Positions 1-11,167 are shown, counted from the first letter of the stretch. The stretch is DNA of 64,000 nt from Agelas oroides (GCA_949130485.1 OX422185.1:867804-931803); one strand, 5' to 3'. Notes: a model not told the origin generated them from the letters alone. Translations and numbers: made by a program.

Positions 1-99
1 CAGAGAAAATCGCTTAAAATTTTCGACCTTCATCCGCCGCTGAGAAGGTTAGTATCGTTTGTGGTACGAATAATCACGTGAAAAGTGAGATGTTGAGTA

Positions 100-180
100 A
101 CAGACACACACACAGACAGACAGACACACAGACCAAGTACTGTAACCCTCGCTGCGCATGTGCGCCGAGGGTTAATAAGA
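100..180. repeat. Interspersed repeat with GACA-rich core, copy 1
   Basis: A CAGACAGACACACAG simple-sequence core runs into TACTGTAACCCTCG, then a GCGCATGTGCGC palindrome and CGAGGGTTA. A second, diverged copy lies at about 3305-3380 with the same order of parts. I see no coding potential; the apparent reading frames here only translate the simple repeat. Confidence 0.6.
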
Positions 181-185
181 AATGT

Positions 186-289
186 AAAAAAAGATGTAGG
201 GATGGCATGCCAAAAAGTATGCAAACAAGGATGACATAAAAGTGAAGGCAAATATACAAAATCCCTATCCCTACATCTTTTTCCACTAC
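186..289. mobile_element. Foldback MITE (GATGTAGGGATGG ends), copy 1
   Basis: The element begins AAAAAGATGTAGGGATGG and ends CCCTACATCTTTTTCC, so the termini are inverted repeats of about 17 bp. The interior GGCATGCCAAAAAGTATGC is shared with the two copies at 32403-32507 and 32870-32978. It lies directly before a LINE fragment that begins near 296. Non-autonomous; no transposase inside. Confidence 0.7.
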
Positions 290-295
290 AGTTGT

Positions 296-2082
296 ATATA
301 CTCTAGCCTTGTGTGAAAAATTGTTCACAGCAGAGTTTCCAAGCATCTCCAAACACATCATCTACTCTCTAAACGCCAGTTTCGCTTCAGGTCTCAGTGG
401 CGGATTTAGGGGGGGGTAAGGGGGGTGCAAATGCACCCCCCTTTGGCAGCTAGTAATGTACACGAGTCCATCAAATGATTATGCAGCAGTGGCATGCAAC
501 AACAACAACCAGGCACAGTTACACACTCACGTATCAGTTCCTTACTGATCTCCAGACGTTTGACTAGGCCTAGAGTTGCTTCGAGATATTCAGTTCAGCC
601 CGAGGGGTCCGCCACGGCGCGCCTCAGCGTACGAGATTTCGAAATCCACTGGATTTGACGTGGATTTCGGATTTCAGAGTGGATTTCTGGATTTCACAGT
701 GGATTTCTGGACTTCAGTTTGGATTTCTGCCGACAGGTTTCTTCTTGTATGTTCTTGGATATTTTAGTTATAGTTCCCAGCTTAGCAAAAAATTTTTAGT
801 TAGTTGTAGTTTTGGTTAACTAAATTTTAAAAAGGCCATACTAAAATGTACTTAGTTAAAGTTATAGTTAACTAAAACAACACTGTCGGACAGTGTACGA
901 GATTTCTTTTGTGACGGACCCCTCGGTTCGATCGGCCTTCCAGCTATGTAATGCGTTCACGTGACCGAAAGTGGGTGTGGCAACCCAAAAAATTTTCGCG
1001 CCAGTGACTGAACCCCCCTTTCGAAATTTCTAGATCCGCCACTGGGTCTGGTTCTTCTACCCAAGAAGCTCTCCTCTCAATCACCAACGATTGGCATCAA
1101 CATCTATCCAAAAGCCACAGGTTGGAGCCATCTTCTTTGACGTCAAAAAAGCTTTTGACTTAGTGCTTCACAACCATATTCTATCTTCTCTTCGTAAATT
1201 TGGTATCTGTGGCTCAATCCTCTCCTGGTTTTCCAGCTACCTGTCAGATAGGTCCCAGAGAGTTGTTGTTGATGGAGTCACATCAAATGCCTGCCCTGTA
1301 ACTTCAGGTGTGCCACAAGGCTCCATCCTTGGCCCACTGCTATTCTCAGTCTTCATGGACTCAATCACTAATCTTTCCCTTTCCCTAAACAGCAAGCTTG
1401 CCCTACACGCTGATGATATTGTATTGTACAAACTCATCAATTCAACTGACGATGTCAGCTCCTTGCAAGAAGACATAAATATGATCCAACAGTGGACAAA
1501 GCTCATCCTGAATTGCAGCAAGACATGCAATCAACAGATCCTCCCACTTGAACTCTATATTGGTGGTACCTCTATCCCAAAGGTAACACAAGTAAAATAC
1601 CTGGGAGTGATAGTGAGTCCAACCTAAACTGGTCTGAACACATCCTAAACACTACTAAGAAGTGTAAACAACAGATTGGGATGATTCATAGAAAGCTCTT
1701 TCTAGCCACCCCTTCAACAAGAGCCAAGATCTACAGTAGTGTGGTGTTACCCAAACTGGACTACTGTGGAGCAGTGTGGGACCCCCATCAGCCTACTCTG
1801 ATTAATGAACTCGAGAGTGTACAAAAGTTTGCTGGGAAAGTTGTCTGCAAGGACTGGAAAGCATCCTACTCCTCTCTCCTCAATAAATGCAAATGGCAAT
1901 CTCTGTCAACACGGAGAAGATTACAAAAACTAAAGGTGCGCTACAACATCATGAACAACTTATCAATCATTTCATCTTCCACATTCACCCTTCACCCCTC
2001 ACCCTCCCCTAGACACCCCCATAACCGTATTTTGCTTATGCCACTCACTAAGACAAATAGTCATCATTTAGCACTTTTGTGA
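296..2082 (+). pseudogene. CR1/Jockey-like non-LTR retrotransposon RT, broken
   Basis: Reverse transcriptase of an APE-type LINE, decayed. The plus strand reads the early RT region (HHLLSKRQFRFRSGSSTQEA) across a later insertion at 395-1044, then FFDVKKAFDL, GVPQGSILGPLL and the catalytic box HADDIVLY (normally YADD). After 1627 the frame changes and a second piece runs 1681-2082 with the thumb-like motif LPKLDYCGAVWDP. A stop sits near 308, at least two frameshifts are visible, and the endonuclease is missing, so it is dead. The C-terminal pattern (KLDYC..VWDP...L..VQ..A...V) fits CR1/Jockey-type elements; the clade is inferred, not computed. Confidence 0.85.
395..1044. mobile_element. 650-bp non-autonomous DNA transposon inside the LINE RT
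   Basis: Terminal inverted repeats CAGTGGCGGATTTAG / CTAGATCCGCCACTG (one mismatch in 15). The flanking 5 bp GGTCT at 390-394 is repeated at 1045-1049, and removing the element plus one GGTCT restores the LINE reading FRSGSSTQEA. No transposase inside. The interior holds short repeats of GTGGATTTCTGG and a TTAGTTAACTAAAACA motif also found near 28480. A 5-bp duplication with these ends would suit a hAT-like group with short duplications; that class assignment is inference. Confidence 0.85.
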
Positions 2083-2175
2083 CCAAGTTATACAGCTTTT
2101 CCTTAAGTATTGCATATATTGCGCATCCGTGCCATCCCTACATGGAGAGTCTACCGACTCTCTGGCAATGGATAC
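2083..2175 (+). repeat. Repeat with AGAGTCTACCGACTCT hairpin, copy 1
   Basis: Contains AAGTTATACAGCTTTT, TTAAGTATTGCATATATTG, GCCATCCCTACAT and the small palindrome AGAGTCTACCGACTCT. Longer copies lie at 6455-6665 (opposite strand) and 33763-33962. Seen directly as a shared block; the element type is unknown. Confidence 0.65.
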
Positions 2176-2360
2176 TAGTTTCATAAAATATGTATTCATT
2201 ATCATGACTACCAGCACAAGATTGAGACACTGCTGTCAGTTTCCACACTTTAGTGTTTTCTACTTTGCTCTACTTTGTTTGGTGTCGGTATCTCAGGCTA
2301 CTCTATCAGATCCTGACAATAAGGGATAGTCATTTGCATTCCCTATTGTTGGATCCTTAC

Positions 2361-3504
2361 CTCTTGAAAATTGAACATAGTTTCTAGGGAATAGCCCTCG
2401 TCTTCCATTGAGCACACCTTCACACCAACCATCTTCCTCACTCTGGTGGTAGACACAAACATACATGAGGATGAGAGAGTTGGAACTTGGGATCCTCAGT
2501 AACATGGTTTTACCGCTCAGCCCCACTTCACTGTGCTATTAGTGGTCCCCACTTCCTTGACATTAAACTGAGATGGCTAAAATAAGGATGTACACAGGTG
2601 ATGTAGACTAGCACTTGAAACAACAAAGCAAATTCAATGAACAGCACTGAAGTGCAGAACCCTCGGCGCAAGCTAGATGATAAGTGTTTATGCTTGCCAT
2701 ATGTGTTCGGTTCTGTTCTTGCCTGTGCAAAGTCTGCTCACGTGTTTCAGAAGCTTTATTACTCACTTTGCGGACTTTGTCTCTCTCTTTCCTCACTAGT
2801 AACTCTTCCTCAGACAGTAAGGCTTTTCTACGTTTCATTGCGTTCTCAGGCTCCACAACAGCAGTACACCGTGCTTTCCTTTTCTTCGATGCGAAGGCAT
2901 GGCCAGTGGCCACAGTCACTGTGGGCATACCTTTCTCAGATGCATAGACCTATAGCACTCCGTTGCATGCACTACGATATTGCACTGTGGGCATACCTTT
3001 CTGAACCTCTCGTAAAAGACAGTCATAAACGTCTAACAGGTCTAAGTTCGACGGAAAAACCACATTATACCGCGTGCTCCAAGTTACATGATCACACATT
3101 ACCGTTACGTACGTGTTACGGAGAGGTACACGGAAACATTGCACGTGAAGAAAATGGCTGACTTAGTCGCGGTAAGTTTATAACGCTTCTAACTTTTGAA
3201 CTAAGCAATTTTAGAGAAAACGGCTTTTTAATTTTACTGCATTTCCGCGCTGTACCCGCTGATACCTCTCGTTGGACGCCTAAAAGCGCAAGAAGGCAGA
3301 ATAGAGAAAACGGACAGACAGACAGACAGACACACAGGACAACTACTGTAACCATCGTCGCGCATGCGCGCCGAGGGTTAATTATGCCTGGAAGCTCCTA
3401 GGCTTGTCATTCACACACCTGCTTGATGCCTGTGATAACATCTCCCACTTTCAGACAGAGCTCGTCATCCTGTTGCTTCTCATAGTCAAACAAAACCACT
3501 GCTT
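2361..3504 (-). CDS. SH3-domain protein (CIN85/CD2AP-type SH3), two exons
   Basis: A complete SH3 domain encoded on the minus strand in two exons. The first, 3504-3419, gives AVVLFDYEKQQDDELCLKVG, then DVITGIKQ, before a GTGTGT donor. The second, 2442-2361, gives SEEDGWCEGVLNGRRGLFP, then RNYVQFSR, before a GTAAGG donor. Reading phase is continuous across the 976-bp intron. The ALYDY-like, GWxxG and GLFPxNYV motifs are all present, so the proline-binding surface is probably intact, though the usual second Trp of the WW pair is Cys here (GWCEG). The DDEL...KVGD...EEGW.EGVLNG pattern resembles the second SH3 domain of CIN85/CD2AP adaptors (from memory). The remaining exons were not found; the intron contains a Helitron-like remnant. 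Confidence 0.72.
2608..2928 (-). pseudogene. Helitron-like ORF N-terminal remnant
   Basis: The minus strand reads a basic, heptad-like stretch with LLVRKERDKVRKVSNKASET, then REQTLHRQEQNRT. The Arg/Glu-rich 'ASET..Q...RQ' style matches the larger remnant at 15540-16128, which I associate with the N-terminal region of animal Helitron rolling-circle transposons. No Rep or helicase motifs are present. It sits inside the intron of the SH3 gene. Identification is by resemblance only. Confidence 0.4.
3305..3380. repeat. Interspersed repeat with GACA-rich core, copy 2
   Basis: Same part order as the copy at 100-180: CAGACAGACAGACACACAG, ACTGTAACCATCG, a GCGCATGCGCGC palindrome, then CGAGGGTTAAT. 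It ends just before the 3' edge of the upstream SH3 exon. Confidence 0.6.
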
Positions 3505-5749
3505 CTGATGTGTGTGCGTGGGTGTGGATGAGAGGGGAGTGGGGAGAGAAGGGAAGAGGAGGATGTGGTGAACATATAATTGCCGAGTGCAGGGAAGCTC
3601 GTTAATTGTGACAAGCGTAGTGAGACCTGGTAGTCAAATTGCCTTGCATGATAGCCCAATATGTAATGTTAAAAGTATGTCATGTTTTAGGTCCCCGCAA
3701 ATCTGTAGATTATCATCATTGCTGAGCATGAGCATGAGCAAGCGAAGCATTCAGTTCGACGTCCATCACTCATGAACATTCAGCTCGACTTCTATCAGTT
3801 ATATTAAGTCACTTACAGTGTCACCAGTATTAACCAGTAGAGCTTATACTCAGACTCCATCCTTTCACAAAAAGGGTACAGCAAGTTGAATTTCTTGGGC
3901 TAGTGTGGGCTTAGGTGTGATCATGAGATTTTTGTAACCAAAAAATTTTCAATACAATCACTAAATAAAATATTACTAAAGGAAGTGCTAGGCATTAGTT
4001 ACAGACGTTGCTGAATTGTATTGGTCCTTACAATATTCTAGACATAAATGAGCATGAAAAATTACACTTGGTGCATCACTAATTAGCCACTGTATGGGTA
4101 CTGAACTGGTGGTATGGTGAAATAGAGAATAGTGAAAAGCTGGTGGTTGCTTGGGCTGCCAGTATTCTGATTACTGAGCAATGAACACTGGTACAATCTA
4201 CAGTATTAAGATGGTACTGTTTCAGTGGCAACTAATTCACTATGTACCCAGTCTTGTTCCATGGCTATGTGCTGCATACCTATGATTGTACACCCTCTTT
4301 CATAGCTAGGTCCCCACTCAACTTCCATCATTTTGTAGTAACAAACAGCAATACATTGAACTAGGCATACATAGTGCTACTACGATTACATATTCATATT
4401 CCCACTAGGCCATGAATACCGATACAATTTACATATTCATACAGGTCATGTGACATAATTAAGGTCTACACCAACCCCCCCACACCACATAGCAGTCCAA
4501 GCAGTTAGTGTGTTTGTACATGCAGTCAATCCACCCAGGCTCAGGCCAGATCCACAGGGAATTCCACTATGCTGTTTAAGCAGACTCTGGTCAAATGGCT
4601 CAGTGGTAAAAGTGTGCAACTAGCATGCATCCAGAAGGTCATTGCTTTATGAGTTTCAGATTTTGGCAGACATCTTTCTCTTCATACTTTACAAATACTG
4701 TTATCACAGTGTTTAGAATAGACTGGGTATGAAACTATGTTTTTGCACTTGTGTTCTGTTAATTGTGCATCCGCCCACACTGATGTTAAGCTACTTCCAG
4801 GATATTCTGCTGCCTGCTACAAAGTTTGCATTGAGACTCTGTAAGGGCCATGCTTCCTCAGCGAGTTAGAACATGACCACTCTGGATACTATAGAGCTAG
4901 AGAGCTTACAAGATACTCATAAACATCAATCTGGACTCTTTGGTTATGGACTGAATTCGTGTAAGGTTAAGCAATCAGTTCTGTCTGTCTGTTAGTCAAG
5001 TACATCATGACTCCAACAGTTGAGATTGTGACATACAGAAAGTAGTTAAGCCACAGGACGCAAAGGGCTTCTGCACTAAGTGCAGAAGTATCAAGGGAAG
5101 TCTGGGGGCAGAATATAATATTTAGAGTCCCTCAGGTGGTTCAGTGGCTACTTTTGGTGATTGCCATCTGATTCTGTCCTACACTCCCCATGGCATTGCA
5201 GTGGTGATGCGAGTTCATTCCACTGTAAGCGTACATGCAAATTAAGTACTAAAATTACACACAGTCTCGTTGTAGTATTCAAGTTAGTCGGCCTTGCCTG
5301 ACTAGCTAGGCCCATTCCTAACTGATTTGATATCATGACATTAATAATGTATAAAATTTTAGTATCTTTAAATTAATAGTGCTGCACCTGATTTGTGAGC
5401 AATTTAGAATGCTGTTAGCGACAGAACATTATCATCTATATCCTATATTGTACTTCACCCTAACCTAACACTAACGATACAAACCCATACCAAGTGGTGT
5501 ATATCTTACGGACGGGTAAACTTGTGTTGCTGATAGTACAGGTATATGATATTTATTCAACATCAAGGACAGGCACAGTTGACAACTTGTTGGTAAACTT
5601 GACTTACAACATAGCTACCTGAAGAAATTGCCGCAGTGTAGCTACAAATTGCAAAACGATGTTTAGCCAATTATAGAGAACACTGAAAGTGTATCATTGT
5701 TTATCACTGTGATAATTATTATAAACTGCATCACAGTGGCACCATCTTC
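3505..5749. other. No gene recognised
   Basis: AT-rich sequence without exon-like reading frames. Near 4595-4670 and 5124-5215 are stretches with a tRNA A-box-like TGGCTCAGTGGTA or GGTTCAGTGG, and the second also has a weak B-box-like GAGTTCATTCC, so decayed tRNA-derived SINEs are possible. About 4435-4465 and 4730-4800 share sequence with 34000-34060 and 35295-35360, so old interspersed repeats are present. Confidence 0.5.
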
Positions 5750-6345
5750 ATGCAAGCGCTTTTTACCTTCGTTTCTGCTCGAGGGAGGTGGGTCTGGCTG
5801 ACCGAAAGACGCGCCAGGAAACTCCGCCATAGCCCTGACGAGAATGAAGGTAAGTTATATCCGCTTCTGGATCTCCCCCTCAAATCAAAGTTCTAGCTTC
5901 TTTGCGCTTCTTCGCTTCAGTTTTTCTGCCAGAGCAGCAAATTATGCGCCTATCAATATTATGCCCCACTACCCCCCGTACGGGCAGATGGCGGGCAATA
6001 TAGGGGCTTTGACCGAAGGAGGCTGCCCCTATAGTCGGGCATTTGATTACCTCTGAAGACATCTTGAATACGGCAATGGTCTCCGTATACTGCACAGTTA
6101 CACTGAGTGTGTCAAATCCCCAGTAATCCCCCACCTTCTGCAAGGGGATTTGATTATAGGGTATGTCCCGTATATTGGGGCAATTGATATTTAAATTAGT
6201 CAAATCCCCACCTTGCCCCACTATAGCCCGTACAGGGGGTAGTGGGGCGTAACATTGATAGGCGCATTAGGAGTTTATCAGTGACGTCATTCATTCTACT
6301 TGAACGGAAGTAGCTGCCCCGCCCCCCTCCTCTCCAGGCCACTGC
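5750..6345. repeat. Dispersed repeat, interrupted by a MITE
   Basis: Outer parts (ACCTTCGTTTCTGCTCGAGG, TCCGCCATAGCC, GACGTCAT, TGCCCCGCCCCCCTC) recur in the same order at about 35670-35930. The copy here is split by the foldback element at 5944-6268. The right-hand copy has no such insertion, which shows the order of events. Confidence 0.55.
5944..6268. mobile_element. Foldback MITE with about 42-bp terminal inverted repeats
   Basis: Left end ATGCGCCTATCAATATTATG followed by CCCCACTACCCCC; right end is its inverted copy finishing GGGGCGTAAC and ATTGATAGGCGCAT. Related termini bound the element at 43157-43424 inside UBA5 intron 1. No ORF inside and no clear target duplication at this copy. 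Confidence 0.75.
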
Positions 6346-6454
6346 AGGGTCATAGGCGTCGTCAGGGGGGGCCATGGTCCCCCCACTTTTTTAGCCCGAA
6401 AAGTAGGTGAGCGAGCCCCACACTAGTGAGTTGAACGGCGGAATTTTTCTGATA

Positions 6455-6665
6455 TATCAGAGAGTCGGTAGACTCTCTATGTAGGGGATGGCGCCGACGC
6501 GCAATATATGCAATACTTAAGCAAAAGCCGTATAACTTCACCACAAACACGCAAAAAGTTTATTTAAGCATCCAGGCTTCCTCTTTGAGTGCCTTTGTGA
6601 TCAGCAAGACTCATATAAGTGGCCAAAAGCCACGCGGAAGACAGCTAAACGCAAAAGTGTGCTAT
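6455..6665 (-). repeat. Repeat with AGAGAGTCGGTAGACTCTCT hairpin, copy 2
   Basis: Reverse-oriented relative of the block at 33763-33962. Shared parts include the AGAGTCGGTAGACTCT palindrome, CGTATAACTTCACCACAAA, the CTCTTTGAGTGCCTTTGTG stretch and the GCCAAAAGCCACGCGGAAG stretch. No protein is evident. Confidence 0.65.
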
Positions 6666-6791
6666 GAATTTTTAATGAAGCCCGAGGAATCAGCTGGATG
6701 TCACCAGACCCTCTCCTCGCAGGTACAGGTGGGGTCTGGGCACGAGACTACAAAGTCGTCGGTCCGTCGGAGCAGTCACGTACAATATTTA
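6661..6791. repeat. 131-bp direct repeat, left copy
   Basis: Nearly identical (one C/G difference seen) to 7189-7320, offset 528 bp. It contains the right terminus of the TAGTCTC-type MITE (GGTCTGGGCACGAGACTA) and its right flank, so it is a copy of an element-plus-flank junction and not an independent insertion. Confidence 0.8.
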
Positions 6792-6829
6792 ATTGTCACC
6801 GAGCATAATACAGGAATAATCGGAAATAC

Positions 6830-6971
6830 ATGGCGGAAACTGGTGAATTCAGCGGGGAGGAGTCGTCACCTGTTGAACTCGTGGAGTCAGATGAAGAGTC
6901 TGGAGCGCAGAGTTCAAGCAGTTCTGCTACCGCAAGCAGCCTTCTGAACCGTTTGCGTTCCCCAAAGTCGT
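6830..6971 (+). pseudogene. Transposase N-terminus fragment (hAT-like, acidic/Ser-rich)
   Basis: Open frame starting MAETGEFSGEESSPVELV with an acidic, serine-rich run and then SATASSLLNRLRSPK. That 'SATASSLL.RLR.P' start resembles the N-termini of BED/hAT-type transposases in sponge-like genomes (memory-based resemblance). The frame is cut at 6972 by a MITE; the reading resumes after the element as SSVRRSSHVQYL for a few codons. No zinc finger or catalytic part remains. Confidence 0.4.
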
Positions 6972-7278
6972 TAGTCTCGTGCCCAGACCCCGCCCTCTCA
7001 CGAGGAAAAAAAGGGTCTGGTGACCTTCAGCCGATTCCTCGACTTCATTAAGTTGATTGCTTTTCGACGAGTAATTGCCAATCACGTTGTGGTTGCAACA
7101 CCGGAAATTCTTGACTACTTCAACACGATGACACAGCACTTTTTTGGCGCGTAAATTAGTTATCAGTTCGCAACTATGCATACAGTAAGCTATGAATTTT
7201 TAATGAAGCCCGAGGAATCAGCTGGATGTCACCAGACCCTCTCCTCGCAGGTACAGGTGGGGTCTGGGCAGGAGACTA
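6972..7278. mobile_element. TAGTCTC-family foldback MITE, 9-bp target duplication
   Basis: Begins TAGTCTCGTGCCCAGACCCC and ends with the inverted GGTCTGGGCAGGAGACTA. It is flanked on both sides by CAAAGTCGT (6963-6971 and 7279-7287). Terminal inverted repeats extend about 50 bp. No ORF. The 9-bp duplication suggests mobilisation by a Mutator-like transposase. Confidence 0.85.
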
Positions 7279-7320
7279 CAAAGTCGTCGGTCCGTCGGAG
7301 CAGTCACGTACAATATTTAA
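7189..7320. repeat. 131-bp direct repeat, right copy
   Basis: Partner of 6661-6791. Together they imply a tandem duplication of a 528-bp unit that includes the MITE right end and flank. Confidence 0.8.
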
Positions 7321-7401
7321 ACCGTTAACTCCCTCTGGACTGTATGTGTGATGTCATTCGTGTGTCATTGTAAAGTGTCTGTTTTTCTCTATGCATGATG
7401 C

Positions 7402-7696
7402 TAGTCTCGCCGAGCCAGACTCTCGCACGAAAAGCGGGAGAGAGTCTGGTGACACTCGCATATTGAGTTGGTGTTGCACTGTCAGCAAGTCAGTAGGTAA
7501 TTAAGTGGGTGCGAACAAGTGTGCGTTTGACAAGGAAGTCATGGAAGTGACATTGAAGCCAGACTCTCAAACGGGAACCTGCTTATGGTCAATTATCGCC
7601 CCCAGAAATTCCTGGGCCTATTAGCACCAACTCAATATGCGAGTGTCACCAGACTCTCTCCCGCTTTTCGTGTGAGAGTCTGGCTCCGCGAGACTA
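7402..7696. mobile_element. TAGTCTC-family foldback MITE with about 72-bp inverted repeats
   Basis: Starts TAGTCTCGCCGAGCCAGACT and ends with the inverted AGTCTGGCTCCGCGAGACTA. Arms match for about 72 bp with a few mismatches. Perfect 9-bp duplications GCATGATGC flank it at 7393-7401 and 7697-7705. Non-autonomous. Confidence 0.92.
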
Positions 7697-7705
7697 GCAT
7701 GATGC

Positions 7706-7976
7706 ATGGTATAATGAGAATAATAGGGTGATGTTGTGGGAATAATTGGATAAATTGTTAGGAATTTCCAGAAAGAAAAATAGGTCCAATCTTGAGCATA
7801 ATAGGCTCAGGCCTAACATACGTCCATTGCACGCGTATGCGCGCCGCGTACGGACAATATGCGCGTGATCAACAACTTTTTTAAAAATTTTTCTATTTTT
7901 ATTTTTTTATTTTTTTACAAAGATAGACAGTAAGATAGAAGTGATATAGAAATAACAATAGTGCGGACCTAAACAC
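7706..7976. other. No gene recognised
   Basis: AT-rich; includes ATAATAGGCTCAGGCCTAAC near 7800, a motif that also bounds the region 51599-52026, and a poly(T)-rich run near 7880-7920. Nothing coding is seen. Confidence 0.4.
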
Positions 7977-10900
7977 TTACAGTTCAGTTATACGCGGTTG
8001 TTTTGGTATTTGTAGTGAACATAGATACTCTGAATACTTCCAGAAGAGCACCAAAACCATCGCAAGATGAGCAAGACAGGCTACGCTCATTACCGAATGC
8101 TGGAAAGAACGAGAGAGGGCTCGACATGCGGCAGAGACAGCCGAGCATAGGCAGGAAAGATTAATGAAGCACAGGGAGAGATAGATAAGATTAACCTTCT
8201 TATACCATTTCAAGCTACTTTTCCTGTCCACCTCTTCTTGCCAGTCTTCCCAGTTCTGTTTTTCTATTTTCCTCTTCCAGGCTGCTGCTGACCCTGACTC
8301 TTCCTCTTCGGCTTCCTCCAAGCCATACTTTCTTAGCAACATCTCATATTCTTCCCTCCAGCCTACTCCACCTGACTCTTTCAATTTTTCTACTATCAGC
8401 TTCACCAGCCTCTCTTCGCCTAGCTCCCAGAATCTCCGCCCATACAACATCTTCTTCTCCTCTCTTCTTTCTTCTAACTTTCTCCATCCCATTTCCCCAC
8501 GGATTGCCTCCCCTGCCACTGTTCTACTAGCTCCCAACAGTTTTCTTCCCAACCTATCCTGTACAGCCTCCAACCTCTTTCCTACTGTCTTCCCTCCTGG
8601 CCACCACACCTCTGCTGCATGTTCCAGGCCAGGCCTTGCTACTAGGTCCCATATCAATCGACCTCGCTCTGCCTCTAGTTCCCCATCCACCCTTGCCATC
8701 CATTCAACTTTGCCTGCCCATTCCTCAGCCTGTTCCACCACCTTCTCCAGCTGCACATTTCCCCTCATCCTCTGGTCAAACCATACACCCAGGTATTTGA
8801 AGGACTCTACTTCTTCCATCTCTTCATCACCAATTTTCCACTTCTCACCACTGTTCTTTTTACCTACCACCATCACCTTACTCTTCCTTGCATTGAACCT
8901 GAACTTCCACATTTCTGCATATCTTCCTACCATATCCAGCATCTTTTGCAACTCCTCACCTGACTCTGCTATCAGCACAATGTCATCAGCATATAGTAAT
9001 GCTCCACACCATACCCCAGACACTTTCACCCCTAAGTTTTCTCTCTCCAACTCTTCCACCATTCCCATAATATAGACACTATACAAGAGTGGTGACAGGG
9101 GGCAGCCTTGCCGGAGTCCCTCGTCTACTCTAAACCACCTTGACTGTTGCCCATCTACTTGAACACTAGCTTGCACCCCTTCATACAGCCCCTCACACAA
9201 ACTAACAAATGATTCTTCCACACCGTATTCCCGCATTTTCCTCCACAGCCCTTCCCTCCACACTGTATCATATGCTTTACTTACATCCATAAAACCCAGC
9301 CAGGTACTTTTCTTCTTTCTCTTCCTCAACTCACATGCACCCCTCAAGATCATAATCTGGTCTGCACACCTCCGTTTTGCCCTGAAACCTCCCTGGGCAT
9401 CTGTCAATATATTTTCTTCTGCATACTCTCCCAGCCGAACTGTCAAAATCTTTGCCCAAACTTTGGCAACACAGCTTCCCAGTGCAATGCCTCTGTAGTT
9501 GCTCGCACTCTCTGGATCGCCATCCTTAAACAGGGGTATGACAAAACTACTCTTCCAATCCTGTGGGTATACTTGGTTTCTCCTCGTTACATTGAACATG
9601 CACCTCATACTTTCCACCATCCTGCTCCCTCCATAAATTAACATCTCATTTAGAATTCCATCTGGGCCTGGCGCCTTCCCCCTCTTCAGCGTCTTCAAAA
9701 CCCTGACCACTTATTCCCATCCTATCTCTTGGCACAGGTCTGAACTTTCATGAACTAGCTCTGGTTCCTGCTCTGGATCCAAACTATTACGACTCTTCCC
9801 TAGCTCCTCCCAATGTTTAGCCAACACCTCCAGAATCTGTTCTGTTTCTTCAACTACTGCTCCGTCCTTCCCTCTCATCCTTGTGATCCTCCGGTTTTTC
9901 TTTTTCCCTCGCAAGTCTGACCAGAATAACTTGCAACTTGGCCCTCCTTGTTCTTTGATTTTCTGCAACTTGTTCTTCCTATTTTTCTTTTTCTCCTTTC
10001 TAATCACCTTCTTCACCTGTCTCCTCTTCTCTCTGTATGTTTTCCAGCATTCATTAACTGCCTCTCCTCTCCTCCTAGCCTGTCTTAGCCGTTTGCAAGC
10101 TTCCCTTCTTGTTTGGATTGCTTCCTCCACTTCCTTCGACCACCAACCCTTAGACAGCTCTGAAATCCTTTTCTTACCAATCCCTCTTTCCGCTGCTGAC
10201 ATCACCTTTGTTTTCCATTCTCCCCATACTCTCTCAACTAGTTCTTCTCCTACTTCCCTGATTTCCACATCTCTCACCCAGGCCTCCCATCCTTGAAATT
10301 CCTCCTCAATTGCTTCCTGAAACTCATCCCAGCTGCTTCTCCCATCAACCCTCCACTTGAACCTTTCTTCTCTCCTCATCTCCTTAGGGTTTCCCACCTT
10401 AAACACACCCCAAACAACATTGTGATCTGACCCTGTATCGATAACCCCCCTGTCTTCTACTATCATTTCCACCAACTCATGCCTATGCTCTTGTGGGAAT
10501 AACATATAGTCAATCACCGATTTCTTGTCTCCACATTCCCAAGTCCACCTTCCCTTACATACAGGCAGCTCGTTACTAATCACCATATTTCCTACATATG
10601 CTAAATTTAGTAACCTCCGTCCATTCTGGTTTGCGACTTCCTCCTCTCCTCTGCCAATATGTGCATTGAAGTCCCCCATTACCACCACTTTGTACCCCAA
10701 TCTACGCCATTCCAGCAAATCAGCTCCTACCTTTTCAAATTGCACTTCAGTTTCTTCACTCCTCACACCCTCAGGATTTGCATAGACCACTCCAACAGCT
10801 ACCTTCCCCTCATCTTCCAGTTTTACTTCTACCCAAAGAACCCCTTCAGTCTCATCCTTTAAGGTTCTAGCTTGCAAACCATCACGAACTAATAACCCCA

Positions 10901-11087
10901 CACCTCCACTTGCCCTCTTACATGCCTTCCTGTTGTTTCCATACCACTTATATCCACCCACCTGAGGCTCCTCTCCCTTCCGTAGAAATGTTTCTGCCAA
11001 GCCAAATATGTCAAGATCTAGCTGCTGCAACACCAAGTTGACATCAACTTCTCTTGACCACCACCCTCTACAATTCAGGAATCCCAA
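7977..11087 (-). pseudogene. LINE ORF2: APE endonuclease + reverse transcriptase, one stop
   Basis: Target-primed retrotransposition polyprotein. The N-terminal half (11087-9714) is an apurinic-type endonuclease: LNCRGWW, GLAETFL, VVVMGDFNAH and the C-terminal GSDHNVVWG. In the same frame, a single TAA at 9713-9711 separates it from the reverse transcriptase (9710 down), which has GKAPGPDGI, SNYRGIALG, GFRAKRRCADQ, FMDVSKAYDTV, GLRQGCPLSPLLY and the catalytic LLYADDIVL. The frame after about 8190 (LIYLSLCFINLS...) looks unrelated and overlaps an antisense Helitron-like scrap, so the 3' end appears truncated. With the single stop, the element is a recent but inactive copy. Clade not assigned. 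Confidence 0.9.
8070..8175 (+). pseudogene. Short Helitron-like N-terminal scrap
   Basis: The plus strand reads NERARHAAETAEHRQERLMK, closely like the repeating 'RARRASETAEQREERL' pattern of the 15540-16128 remnant. It abuts the truncated 3' end of the LINE. Very short; identification depends on that similarity. Confidence 0.4.
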
Positions 11088-11167
11088 CCGAATTACACCT
11101 ACCTCTAGCTCTTCCCCCCCCTTTCCCCTTCCCCCGGCGCGACCCTCCCCTCCCCCCCTCCCATGAC

